Shown here in pieces: positions 46,056 through 56,537 of a DNA stretch of 64,000 bases; the first letter of the stretch is position 1, and the number at the start of each line of letters is the position of its first letter. Source of the DNA: Erigeron canadensis (lineage: Eukaryota; Streptophyta; Magnoliopsida; Asterales; Asteraceae). Below the pieces are notes generated by a model, which saw only the letters and a program-made list of their open reading frames with translations, searched no databases and was not told the DNA's origin. The stretch spans positions 2,850,501-2,914,500 of the forward strand of contig NC_057768.1 in assembly GCF_010389155.1 (NCBI RefSeq), in the 5' to 3' direction. Both the position numbers and the translations under genes were made by a program.

Positions 46056-46514
46056 TTAATACAACTTTAGAGGATTTTCATCCATAAGTTTAGGAGAGTT
46101 TTTTGTTTTTTTGTAATGTGATCAAGAGAGAATTGTTGATTTTAACTTGATTTGACATCAACAAATGTAGGTTCTACAAATACCGATTCCAAAACAGTTA
46201 AACTAAAATCATCTATTGACTGTTTGGACTTTGGAGCTAAGAAGGTTTGTGTTTTGAGCTATTGTAACCTTTTTAAAATAAAAATAAAAATATTTTGGAC
46301 TATTTTTCTAAATTTATTGACCTTTTTTTTTTTAATTATTTTCTTTCGGAGGGAGTTCATTCAAAACTTTAAAGAGGGTTCTATCAAAATTTAAAATGGA
46401 TTTTGTAAAAAGCTTTTTTTTTTTAAAGGCCAATTACCCCTACAATCAATATGAATTAGCACTTTAGCAGCCATTGATCATTTTAATGAATGACCCTAAC
46501 CATAACTAATTAAA
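46056..46514. other. intergenic, nothing recognised
   Basis: AT-rich. The open frame at 46152-46394 has no family text. Confidence 0.3.
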
Positions 46515-46700
46515 TAATGGAAAATGATTGATTATTCTAAACATTAGCTTAAAAGTCATCCTAATATTTTATAAATGTAACAAGTAGATTCCACTCAATC
46601 TCTTTCTTAATCTCTCATTTAAATTTTCACATGTCACATATGAGGATTTTTAAGCTAATAAATTAAAAGAATTATTCATTCCTCTTAAAAAATTAAGGGG
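46515..46700 (-). repeat. short MITE-like repeat, copy 3, reversed
   Basis: It carries the reverse complement of 2538-2723 words (GGAAAATGATTGATTATT, CTCTTTCTTAATCTC, TTTTCACATGTCAC). It is more diverged than the other two. Confidence 0.45.
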
Positions 46701-46753
46701 AAATGGTGTTTAATTAGTGATACAAAATGAAAATGTTAGAAATTAGTAAGCCA

Positions 46754-47448
46754 CTAGTATTTTACCCGCACGTTGTTGTGGGACACATTTTTAGATGACA
46801 ATGATTCAGTACAAATTTGATAAAGTCACTAACAAACATTAATTTGACAATATAAACATATAAGAAAAATAGCTAATAATCACTTTAAAGAAAAATAAAC
46901 GTTACACTAAACACAACAAACATGGTTACAACTAATATGACTTAGTTTTCCAAAAAAAAGGCGAAAAAAATAAAATAAAATTCCTTATGTAGTAAAACCG
47001 TAAATGTGTGAAAGTAATTAGACAAATGTAAGACGTAATGTTAATGGAAATCATTATTAAATATTAAAAGAGTTAGGTATAAATGAGAGTTGTTTAATGG
47101 AAACATAAGAACCTAATATAGAAATTTTAGGGGTTAAAACATAAAGAAGCAAAAGTTAAATATAGTTATACTTCATGTATTATATTCTTGTACAAAACAT
47201 GTTATTGACGGGCAAAAATGTAAAATATAAAAACATTAGAGGGTTAAATGGTATAAGGTAAAAGTTTGTGGGCAAAAATAAAAAAGATTAAAACTTTAGG
47301 GGCTAAAAGGTAAAGAGGTGAACATGGACAAAAATGTAAAAGATTAAAACCTTAGGGGGCTAAAAGATAAAGAGGTGAAAGTTACATGAATGTGTAGTTG
47401 TATGTTATACATAAGAAGTTGTAAAAAGAAGTTGGTTTTTAGTATAGA
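46754..47448 (-). mobile_element. non-autonomous Helitron, minus strand
   Basis: The minus strand starts TCTATACTAAAAACCAACTTC after an A and ends CACAACAACGTGCGGGTAAA then ATACTAG before a T. The body has several GGGGCTAAAA/AAAGGTAAAGAGG words in tandem. Its 5' end lies two bases from the 3' end of Helitron C. Confidence 0.75.
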
Positions 47449-47450
47449 TA

Positions 47451-48271
47451 CTAGATTTTGGACCCGTGTTCAACACTGGACACGGGGTTTACGATATTAT
47501 CAATATTAGATATTCATACATTTAATTCATAAAATCTTGTAATTTTGAAGATATACGATTCTAAGTGTTATACTTTGCAAGTTGTAGTACAATAATCACA
47601 GGTTTGTCATTGTCATTATTAGCTGAAAAATATTGATGGAATTGTTTATTGTAGTTATTCCGTAAGACACATGCTACAATAACGTTTCTTTATAAATTTT
47701 TTGAACCAGTTGTACTCATAATGTGATATTATTATCAATAATCATTAAGAATTAAAATATAAACATACTTGTCATCCTGTACTTGACATTCAAGTATAAG
47801 AACTTTATTATGATGCAGGCTCATAACACGAATAGGATTATTTTCAATCACTTGTCCTATGATAAATAGATAACAATTAGGATTGTTTTCTTATTCTTTG
47901 ATAATAATTAGGACTATTATTTAAGTGACAATTATAACTCTAATAAATTAAATATAAATACTTTTTGTAACTTTTTAAAAAACTTTAAAAAAATACTCTC
48001 AAGTTTGATGAGTAAAAATAAATATAAATTAGTATTGAGTGTTAAAAAGTGTAAATTATTGATGGAAAATTAGAAAAGTGTAAATTAATGAGACTTTTTC
48101 TACAAATTAATATAAATAATAATATAATAATATATTTGGATAATGATTATTAGGATTTTTCATTTATAATTAATCTAAATGATGACATAAGCGATATTTA
48201 ATTTGATGTAATTGAGCGATTTGATTGATTAATAAATCATTAGTTCAACTGTCTTATAGTATATATTAAGA
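47451..48271 (-). mobile_element. Helitron C (family of 15690-17014), minus strand
   Basis: The minus strand starts TCTTAATATATACTATAAGAC after an A and ends CCGTGTCCAGTGTTGAACAC then GGGTCCAAAATCTAG before a T, with a CCGTGT/ACACGG stem. It shares the 5' end and 3' end with copy A, plus the RPA-like word for QFHQYFSANND. At 821 bp it lacks the tandem duplication of copy A. Confidence 0.78.
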
Positions 48272-48306
48272 TTAAGATTAAAATAAAGATAAAGATAAAG
48301 ATAAAT
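48272..48306 (+). repeat. (AAAGAT)n microsatellite
   Basis: Tandem TAAAGA/AAGATA units follow the 5' end of Helitron C directly, as at 29025-29056 beside another Helitron 5' end. Confidence 0.75.
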
Positions 48307-48544
48307 AGGCAACACGACAGAAAATGTCCCTTCCGATGGTTAGCCGTTATTGGTATCAAATCATGCATGATATAGTCATTGTAAAGCTACCCCGCACATC
48401 AAATTGGTACTTGGCACCATACCTAGACCCCCACCTATGTTACAACCTGTCATTCCCTATGTCCAGGTTGGAGTCTGTAAAACCCGGTTAAATTTGAATG
48501 AAATACTTGCATATATATAAGTCATATACGAATATTTTATTAAA

Positions 48545-48775
48545 CGAAAACCAAGCATGGTATTAGCGTAATGCGGCGGTGGTGACAGAGACGACGATCT
48601 AGTGATATTGGTGACGGTATTATTGGTGGTGGTGGCGGTGTCAAGTGGTGTAGGTTGATGTAAATGTGATAGTGAAATATTTAAAAGATAATGACTTAAA
48701 GTATTAATTATTAAAATAAGGTTTTAAAATGTAAATTAATTCATTAAGGAAAAATTCGGTAAATAAATTTTATAA
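48545..48775 (-). mobile_element. Helitron-like fragment, minus strand
   Basis: GTAATGCGGCGGTGGTGAC and GGTGGTGGTGGCGGTGTCAAG followed by AT-rich sequence match the element at 40374-40612 and, in reverse, that at 49951-50821. The terminal CTRR has changed. Confidence 0.45.
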
Positions 48776-49571
48776 AGGCGTAGATCGTTGGTAGTTATTT
48801 GTTCTATATCAATATTAATAAACTGTCAAGCTCCAGATTCGAATCTGGAATAATCTTTTTCTACTTCTTCTTTGAATTACTATACTAAGAAAATGTTTGG
48901 GGTTACGTTTTGAAGTGGTTAATTATTTGATTATTACATTAGAAATACACAAATAATTTACAAAATGTTTAGATGAAAACACAATTTTAGATTATCATGT
49001 ACATACATGCTTTTTCAAAACAAATACAAAATTTATTTTGAAAACGTAAAACTTGTTTTGAAAACGCAATATCAAACACCCCAAGCTTATTGAGACATAT
49101 AGAGCAATGTTTAATGGTACCTTTCTTCTTTGGTTTTTGAAGCATGTATATATTCCAATTTTAAATCTACTTTTGAAGCATGGATATTTAGATCACGTAC
49201 TGTATATGACTCACAAAGATGTATGTTAAAATAAAAGTAAGAAACAAGGGTACTGTAATAAGTTCTTTATTGGTAAGTAGCATTGGCATAATTAGATACA
49301 TTATATGTGTTACATCCTATCTATTGACACTTTTTGACATGGACACGTACATTTGCTAAGTATCGGCTCCCTTTGATAGATTGAAGTAAACGTTGATAGC
49401 ATTGAAAACAAAAGAAAAAATATGTAGAGTCTAGTATTGACACATTTTGGCGCATTTGATTCTTTTGGCACTACCAACTCTAACAGATTGGTAAGTTTTG
49501 ACTCATTCTGGTAAGGACACGTCGTAACATTTTATTGGTTGTATTTTTTTTTTTCCAAAGGGATACAGTTA
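48776..49571. other. intergenic, nothing recognised
   Basis: AT-rich without ORFs. TTTTGAAAACG words repeat near 49010-49070. Confidence 0.3.
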
Positions 49572-49791
49572 GACTGAGAGGAGTAGCCCATTAAGGGGCA
49601 TTCCCCTGCCAAAAAATGATTGGGAACGCCCCTTATCGGCCCCCGAGGGCGTTCCTTGCCCGTTCCAAATGTAATTTTGCCCCTTGCCTGTTCCTTTTTA
49701 GAAGGCTTGCCCCTTGTACTATATTTACAGGCTACGTGTCATTTATTTGTTGGATGAGAGGCGTTCCTCCCTTTCACTACTCCTGATAGTC
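49572..49791. mobile_element. Tourist-like MITE with TTA target duplication
   Basis: The left end GACTGAGAGGAGTAG and, read inward, the right end GACTATCAGGAGTAG are inverted repeats. TTA stands on both sides (49569-49571 and 49792-49794). The 220-base interior is GC-rich for this window (GGGAACGCCCC, GGGCGTTCC) and can fold on itself. These are the marks of a PIF/Harbinger-driven MITE. Confidence 0.82.
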
Positions 49792-49950
49792 TTAAATGGT
49801 TTGTTCGTTGATAAATTTGACCCCCCTAATTTGAACTTTGAGTTGTGTCATTTAGCATCAACATCCTTAAGTTGAGAGATCGATAACTTGTTGTCTATAG
49901 ACGTGAAGTTGCTTTGTCTGTGTGAGTAACTAATATATGAATCCTTAATC

Positions 49951-50821
49951 TATCTTTTATTACATTATAAAATATTTGTTTCCTTCAATTTTTTCAACAA
50001 AATAGTTGTTACTAATTTACATATATTAACCTAAGATACCTATAATACTTTTAATGGATATCTACAACATACATCTCTCAACCTTTATAATAACTATTAG
50101 GGTTGTCAATTTTGACACAACCCGAAATTCAACCCGAACCCAACCCGAAAAAAATCAGGTTAGGGTTGAGTATTTCGACCCACCAACTTGATTTTTTTTT
50201 GTTGGGTCCGAGTTGGGTTGTCAGGTCGACCTGTCAACCCGATATATTTAATATAATGGAATTATATATAATAGTTCATACTTCACATTACACTAATCCA
50301 TACGCCTCATTCTAATTTTTTATATTTCTAACCTAAAGTAACTTCAAATCTGACATAAGAGGAGGATTTAAAATTCTGTAAGATAATAAGTGATGTAGGA
50401 TGAGACGGTAAGTTTATTTACTTTCTACCAAGTAATAAAATTACTCTCGTATTTCCTTCTTTTTGTACCCTTTCTTTTTCAGCTTACACCATCAATTACA
50501 AAACTTTATATTGGTTGATATATTCCATTTTATATTTATATATATTTGTTTATCAGGTCACATGGGTTGGGTCATGGGTTGATGGATTGTGGGTCAAGTT
50601 TGAAATTTCTGACCTGAAACTTTTAGTGGGTTAGGTTAGGGTTGAAGTTTTTCAACCCACCAACCCGAACCTGAACCCATTGACAACCCTAATAACTATA
50701 CCACTTCATTTTATATCAATCACTTTTACATTAATATTTACACCGCTATCACCACCATCGCCGATACCACCACCCATAGTCACCGCTGTCACACTGGCGC
50801 ATCACGTGGGGATTTGTCTAG
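49951..50821 (+). mobile_element. Helitron with a nested hAT MITE
   Basis: The 3' end CACTGGCGCATCACGTGGGG then ATTTGTCTAG before a T is clear (50818-50821). The 5' start TCTTTTATTACATTATAAAA is inferred from likeness to the reverse complement of 40374-40612. The CACCACC/CCGCC-rich part before the end is the family mark. The hAT MITE at 50098-50691 sits inside it. Confidence 0.6.
50098..50691. mobile_element. hAT-type MITE with 8-bp target duplication
   Basis: The ends are TAGGGTTGTCAAT and, inverted, ATTGACAACCCTA, bordered by exact copies of ATAACTAT (50090-50097 and 50692-50699); an 8-bp duplication is the hAT hallmark. The 594-base interior is full of ACCCGAACC/GGGTTGGG words that pair across the element. 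No transposase text. Confidence 0.92.
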
Positions 50822-51424
50822 TTATTATAAAGATTATCTTAGAAGATTAATATAGGAAATGTGAGGATGCGATGCTTATTTGATATTCGGTGTTGTCTTG
50901 CATCCAGAAATCATAACTCATAGAGTACTTACCTAGATCATAAGTACCATATTTGGATTTAAAACCTAATCTAACTAACGGCATGTTTAACTCATATTCA
51001 CAATATATACTGATTATTTAATATGTACGTACATTAATGTACCAGATAAGCTTTTCTAAATTAAAGTGAATATTACATATATATTTCGAAAGAATGTTAA
51101 TATCTTTTTCAATTTACAAGAAAATATTTGATGCATCAATTGTATAGTACTATATTAACTAGAACTAGGTGAAAAAGAAAAAGTCAAGAGTATTAATTAT
51201 GTGTTATATATGGAAAATTAGAGAGTTAATTAATTTAATTTAAATCATGTGCCTATTAGGCACATATTAGAAAATTCCTATTAACTAAAGGTAGATCGAA
51301 AGGGTGAATGACAATTTGACACGGTATAAAATTTTAGCATATAGAAACCTCCACCCATACAAACTAGATCTATATCCGGTCGTTGACCAGGTTAGAAACA
51401 ATATATATATATTTATATATATAT
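50822..51424. other. intergenic, nothing recognised
   Basis: AT-rich sequence without ORFs or repeat ends that I can define. Confidence 0.3.
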
Positions 51425-51909
51425 TGAAAAGTTATTTTGAGAACCTTTATTTTTGCGAGAACTTTTGAGAACTTTTTAAATCAAGCCCAACCGATTATTA
51501 TTCTTTACATGAAAATTGTTTTTTGATTGTTTTCTGAATAACTTATATGTAATTTTGAAGTTTATAATTGTGTGGAGGCATGGATTATCATCCGTTATAC
51601 AATTATGTGGAGATTTGGATTATTGATCACATGTGTACGAATATTGCTATGATTACATGTGATTGACTTGCATACATGTGATCATAGTAATATTCGTACA
51701 CATGTGATCAAGAATCCAAATCTCCACATAATTGTATAACGGATGATAATCCATGCTCCACACAATTATAAACTTCAAAATTACACATAAATTATTCAGA
51801 ATACAACCAAAAAACAATTTTCATGTAAAGAACAATCATCGGTTGGGTTTGATTTAAAAAATTCTCAAAGATTCTCGCAAAAAAAGGGTTATCAAAATAA
51901 CGTTACCCT
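51425..51909. mobile_element. long fold-back element, arms about 235 bases
   Basis: The left half (AAGTTATTTTGAGAACC, GTTTATAATTGTGTGGAG, GATTATCATCCGTTATAC, AATTATGTGGAGATTTGG, CATGTGTACGAATATT) is mirrored nearly base for base by the right half, with a loop of about 20 bases near 51665. TA runs flank both ends, so the target duplication (perhaps TATATATAT) cannot be proved. Such near-perfect hairpins belong to MULE- or hAT-type fold-back MITEs. If transcribed, this one would give long double-stranded RNA. Confidence 0.85.
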
Positions 51910-51959
51910 ATATATATATGCATATATATATAACTTTCCTTATTTTGAAAACCATTTTT

Positions 51960-52174
51960 TTGTATTGGATTATATGTTTTTTTTTCGTCCATTCACATGT
52001 GAAATGATATAAAAAAGTATGTTGTATAAGAAACTTTTTTAAATATTAAAAATCATGGTGGGCCAAACATTTATTCAAAATAATAAAATATTGGTATGTG
52101 AGGGGTTTTTCACCCAAGTTGGGTGCATAACAGCCCATATTCCTTCCCCCATATATATATATATGAAAGTTATT
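51960..52174 (+). repeat. unclassified dispersed repeat
   Basis: The words TTCACATGTGAAATGATATA and GTATGTTGTATAAGAAAC match, in reverse, those at 145-195. Ends are not defined. Confidence 0.35.
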
Positions 52175-52320
52175 TGTGGTACATGTACTTTTTATAGTAT
52201 ATGTGTAAGTTAACTTACACACTTCTTCTTCCTTCTTCCTTCCATTTGTAGTATATGTACTTTTTATAGTACATGTGTAAGTTAACTTACAAACTTCTTC
52301 TTCTTTCTTCCCTCCATCTC
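52175..52320 (+). repeat. two-copy tandem repeat, period about 73
   Basis: Both units hold TGTACTTTTTATAGTA, GTGTAAGTTAACTTACA and a CTTCTTCTT pyrimidine run. Each contains the palindrome TAAGTTAACTTA. Downstream (52320-52560) CCGACCACCACC triplets continue without an ORF that I trust. Confidence 0.75.
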
Positions 52321-52580
52321 CGACCACCACAACCATGATCATCTCCGACCACCACCATGATCCTCCGGCGACGGCGACCATCTCTGGCAAGACTTACACA
52401 TGTGTAAGTACAACTTTTTTAGAATTTTAGGGTTTAAAATTTCTAGGTTTTTTCCTTCGCGAGACAACCACCACCAGCCACCATCATCTCCGACCACCCC
52501 AACCATGGCGCCGACGCCGGACAGCAAGGGCTTCGCCCGTACCGTAGCAAACTGCCCTTCTCCTTTTTGAAATATGGACA

Positions 52581-52995
52581 ATCTGTATTATATAATTATT
52601 TTTTTTTCCTTTATTTCCTTTATAAAACAAACTGTCCCCTTTTTTTTTTTTTTTTTAACAACTTTCAATCTTCAAAATATTTAAACTACCCTTAATTTTC
52701 AACACATTTTTAACTCACACACTACATCTAACCCAAAAAATCTCTAAAATATTTTTCAACCCTAATGATCTAAACTATCTTTTTTCCCCACTAATTTAAA
52801 TATATTTTCAGTTAATGTACCTATAGTATTCTTAATGAAACTTATTTACAATATACCTTCTTTTACTTTAATCCTTAAAATAAATACACTACCTCTTTTT
52901 ACATCAATTACTTTTACATTAATAACCACTCGTTACCGTCACCACCACCCATTGCTACCACCACCGCTGCATTTTAAGGGTACACCACTCGTATA
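52581..52995 (+). mobile_element. Helitron-like fragment, plus strand
   Basis: The layout of AT-rich first half, ACATCAATTACTTTTACATT and then CACCACCACC/ACCGCTGCA triplets followed by GGGTACACCACTCG matches the family of 49951-50821. The CTAG terminus is lost. Confidence 0.45.
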
Positions 52996-53568
52996 ATACA
53001 TATAATCTTTCGGTTAGCATGAAACTCAAATGTTCACCATACATATCACACATTAAGGTTGTTTGCAATATTTTAAAGTGCTCGACTCACTCTAAACTGT
53101 TGAACTTCAAAATAGTTTCAATCCATTGATAATTTGTACGTGTCGTTCTATATAAAAATATAAAACATAAAAATTTGCTAATTGTACGTAGGTAAGTAAC
53201 TTATTTGTATATAGTATCCATGATTCAAAAAGTGGTAGATTAAATAGTATTTAAATGGTTACCATATATAAAATAACTAAGTTGACTTTTAATTTTAAGG
53301 GTTAAGATTGTTTTGATTATGAATTTCAATGGTTTAGATCAATAGTTGAAATTATTTTTTTCTCTTAGTTGTGGTAGCCATTAATATATATAATTGACAT
53401 GTATCACCAAGCGGCGTCAGCAAAGCAAATCAGCAAGGAGTATGTCGATTGCGGTGACCGTTATGTCATGGATTGACGACATTTTATTGACTATGTGGAA
53501 TAATTTACTTCTCCTTTTAATTAAAACATGGTAACAAAATTTTATATGAATAATTAATATATCAATGG
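52996..53568. other. intergenic; possible exon scrap at 53397
   Basis: At 53397-53477 one plus-strand frame reads YHQAASAKQISKEYVDCGDR with more balanced base use than its flanks, then stops. I do not recognise it, and no splice or start context supports a gene. Confidence 0.3.
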
Positions 53569-53584
53569 TATATTTTGGCATGAA

Positions 53585-53835
53585 AAGCAGTATGGTTGGA
53601 TCAGTGGTAAACAACTTTGCTTCTGGAGACAGAGGTCATGGGTTTAATCCTCATCCCATGCAAAGGTTGGAGAGTTTTTTCTACCATTTAGGTAAAAACT
53701 AGAAGCAGCCTCTATACTTAGGTAGAGGTAAAGTCTGCCTACATCTTAACCTCCCCCATACGTCGTCGAGGTATTGGGGCTCAAAACCCGCGGAAAGCAG
53801 AACTGAGCAGTTACTTATTTACTTTTTTTTTTTTT
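53585..53835 (+). mobile_element. tRNA-derived SINE with 16-bp target duplication
   Basis: It has GGATCAGTGGTAAAC and a B-box region (GGGTTTAATCC, worn), then TACTTAGGTAGAGGTAAAG, CTCCCCCATACGTCGTCGAG and a poly-T end. TATATTTTGGCATGAA flanks it exactly (53569-53584 and 53836-53851). It is the same family as the SINE in CASPL intron 2. Confidence 0.92.
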
Positions 53836-53851
53836 TATATTTTGGCATGAA

Positions 53852-54250
53852 TTGAAAACTTTAACATGACAAACATGTATTGGATAAAAATTTGCCAGAG
53901 AACCACCCCTTTCACTATAGAAACCGAATGAATCTAGCTACTTAATTGTCTACTTCAATTCACATAATAATGAAAAACATATGTAAATATATATATATAT
54001 ATATATATATTACATTTTTACTACCTACCTACTAGGCTACTGTGATATATAAATTCAACCGAAATCGAACACCAACTTGTTAATTAAGATGAATAAAATA
54101 AATTAAATATGTGGCTATGCCTACATAATCGTATTTCTTTGCTACAACTAACAACACAAATTGTATGAAAAATTAAATGTCCCATATTTATTTTATTCGG
54201 ATTAACCGACGTGGCAAGCTGGTTCAATTCACGATACAAAAAATTATTTC
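53852..54250. other. upstream region of the PADRE gene
   Basis: It has a TA microsatellite near 53988-54010 and no ORF. The last part is the likely promoter. Confidence 0.4.
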
Positions 54251-54259
54251 TATATATAA
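54251..54259 (+). promoter_or_regulatory. TATA box of the PADRE-domain gene
   Basis: TATATATAA lies 50 bases before the ATG at 54309. It would place transcription start near 54285, leaving a short leader. Confidence 0.55.
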
Positions 54260-54308
54260 TACAAACCCAACATACACCACTACTCACCCAATTACTATCC
54301 ATGCAAAA

Positions 54309-54797
54309 ATGGGTATTTGCATTTCTTGCCATTCAAACTCTCTAGCCACCGGAAAACTAATATTACCCGATGGCACTTTACAAGAATTCTCTTGTGCAAT
54401 CAAAGTCTCCGAAATTCTTGTCAAGAATCCATCAACTTTTATTTGCAACGCGGACGAAATGGACTTTGACGACGTCGTTTCGCCTCTTAAAAACAATGAC
54501 ATGCTTCAACCGGGTCAGCTTTATTTTGCCCTTCCCTTGAAGCGGTTGAAACACCCGCTTCAACCCGAAGAAATGGCTGCATTGGCTGTCACAGCTAGTG
54601 ATGCATTGGCTAAATCATGTGGTGGTGGGCGTAAAAGCAAGAAAAATAATAATAAAATGTTTTTATCGGCTTCTTCTAGTAAGGTGGCGGATTTTGAGAC
54701 TGTTGGTGCGACCCTAAAAGGCGGTCGTGGTGTCGGTGTTGGTTATGGTGGAAAAAAACAAAATTTTAAGGTTATGTTGAGTGTTATACCAGAGTAA
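54309..54797 (+). CDS. PADRE-domain (DUF4228) protein
   Basis: This intronless ORF of 162 residues is read from the ATG at 54309; the frame is open further up, but the TATA box and the start MGICISCHSN fix the start. Gly2 with Cys4 and Cys7 is an N-myristoylation/palmitoylation signal. The PADRE domain follows: KLILPDGTLQEFS, KVSEILVKNPSTFICNADEM, DDVVSPLKNNDMLQPGQLYF and ALPLKRLKHPLQPEEMAALA, ending with a basic Gly/Ser-rich disordered tail. PADRE genes are plant-specific and many respond to pathogens or abiotic stress; the molecular role is unknown. Length is typical for the short members. Intact frame and promoter suggest a working gene. Confidence 0.92.
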   Translation: MGICISCHSNSLATGKLILPDGTLQEFSCAIKVSEILVKNPSTFICNADEMDFDDVVSPLKNNDMLQPGQLYFALPLKRLKHPLQPEEMAALAVTASDALAKSCGGGRKSKKNNNKMFLSASSSKVADFETVGATLKGGRGVGVGYGGKKQNFKVMLSVIPE

Positions 54798-56172
54798 AAC
54801 AATGGCTAACGACTGATGATGACGGCGACCAGAGAGAGATGGTGGTCGTTTTTATATATATAAAAAAATTATATATATGTTGTGGACGTATATATGGTGA
54901 TTATGGTTATGAAGTGAAGGGGATTATTGTTGTTGCGATGATGTCGTTTTTTTGATCCTTCACTTTGATCATTTTTTCCATATTGGGATGACGACTTATT
55001 TGGGAGTATATGATTATATTTTTACCTTTTGTTAACATGGGTTATTATAAAAATATATATCCAATGTCTTTTTTTTTTCCTTCTTCTTTCTTGTGTTGCC
55101 TTTTGAGGGGAATCGTTCTCCTTTTGGTATAATTATATCGAATAAAGTGGTGGTGTGACTATATAATCGACATGTTAAAGTGTTATGAGTATTATGTTGT
55201 TTTTGGAACAAGTGTGAATTTTGCGAATAACAATTATGTTTTGTGTGGTTATATTTTATTTATTTTTCTTATAATATCTTACCTCAAATGTATTAAATTA
55301 AGCTAGTTTACTCCCATGAGGGGGCAAGGTTTCTCGGTCCTCTCATGAGGATTTTATGCCTGACAAAACGGTTCAGATTCAAATTTTGATGGGATAATGT
55401 TTATTTTTATTTATTGTTGTGTCATTTGATAAGAGGTTTTTTTCTTTTTATGGTTTCCTAACAATTTGAATAACACTCTACTTGAAAGATGTTAATAAAT
55501 GAGACCAAACATGATCTGAATATTCAAACTTAAAAAAAAAAAGCTAGTCTAGTGCACAATTGACAATTCAATATAAATCACACTTGAATTAATTAGTATT
55601 TTGCACTTTAAAAAACTTTGCTTTTGATCTTGACCCCACATATATAGCTATATACTAGACTACTAGACCACTACTTATAGGTTAGAGTAATTAAACTAAT
55701 TAGTATTAGACTCGAATTCGATAAACGGATTGGTTACTCGGATTATATGACAAGAAAACTGGTTAATCGGTTATGATTGTTTTAATAGGATTAGATTTCC
55801 TAGGTAATATGGTCCATCAATGAAATAGAGGTGTGAGGTCGATTGTATAATCTCATTGTAAAACGGAATAACTTCGTTATAAACAAGTATTTAATTCGAA
55901 AATTTCCTATTGCTCGTTAATGATCTTTTCAAGACATGTAGATCTACGATCTGAGTGGAAGAATCTTCATCGGAGTTTAGGAGATATCTCTTATCGAAGT
56001 TACATATATCAGATTAGTGGACGTTTTGTGTTACGATTCGATTTAGTTACCGTGTTGCTTGGTGTTGGGTTAACTTAGGGGTATGACTTTTCAATTTTTA
56101 AGTTGGTAAAAAAGTTATAGTAGTTGTTTGCATTATCACATCGGAGTTTTTTTTTCCCAACGATCAAAACTA
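54798..56172. other. 3' region of the PADRE gene and intergenic
   Basis: The first 400 bases are a likely 3' UTR (GT-rich, several AATAAA-like words near 55140). Beyond that it is AT-rich without coding text. Confidence 0.4.
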
Positions 56173-56182
56173 GTCTCAATTT

Positions 56183-56527
56183 AGTGTTTTTTTTTTTTTA
56201 AACAATCGATAGATTTTATTAATGTAAAAGATTAGCAAGGTGCTAGTGAGATTACATCAGAGAAAAAAAAAGGATACAAAAGCAACAATAAGTAGTAGAA
56301 AAAAAGGGAGCTAAAAATTAAAACTACACACCATTCAATCTTGGGGTAGTTCATTCTGTTGGAAATCCAAAGAAAGGCAGTGGACTTGAGCTCCTTTTTT
56401 GCATATCTCAATGAAGGTTCTTTCCCGGAGAAGATACGGTATTTCGAGTATTCCAAATTGTCCAAACATAGGCAATGATAATGAGATTGAGAAACTTGGA
56501 TTTCTTGGGATCGATTAGGGGGTTCTT
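56183..56527 (-). mobile_element. 5'-truncated L1-type LINE, minus strand
   Basis: On the minus strand the text IIAYVWTIWNTRN, then in another frame YAKKELKSTAFLWISNRMN and PKIEWC, is the C-terminal end of plant L1 reverse transcriptases (family text: AxxWTIWKxRN ... SxxWIxNRxK...W). It is followed by a 3' UTR with AATAAAAT and a poly-A tail (the T run at 56187-56200). GTCTCAATTT flanks it (56173-56182 and 56528-56537). The piece is 345 bases long, with a frameshift. Confidence 0.8.
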
Positions 56528-56537
56528 GTCTCAATTT

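Noticed and set aside
52046..52581. Minus-strand frames of 114 and 80 residues
   Set aside because: They read through a tandem repeat and CCACC triplets; the repeated peptides follow the DNA period, not a protein family.
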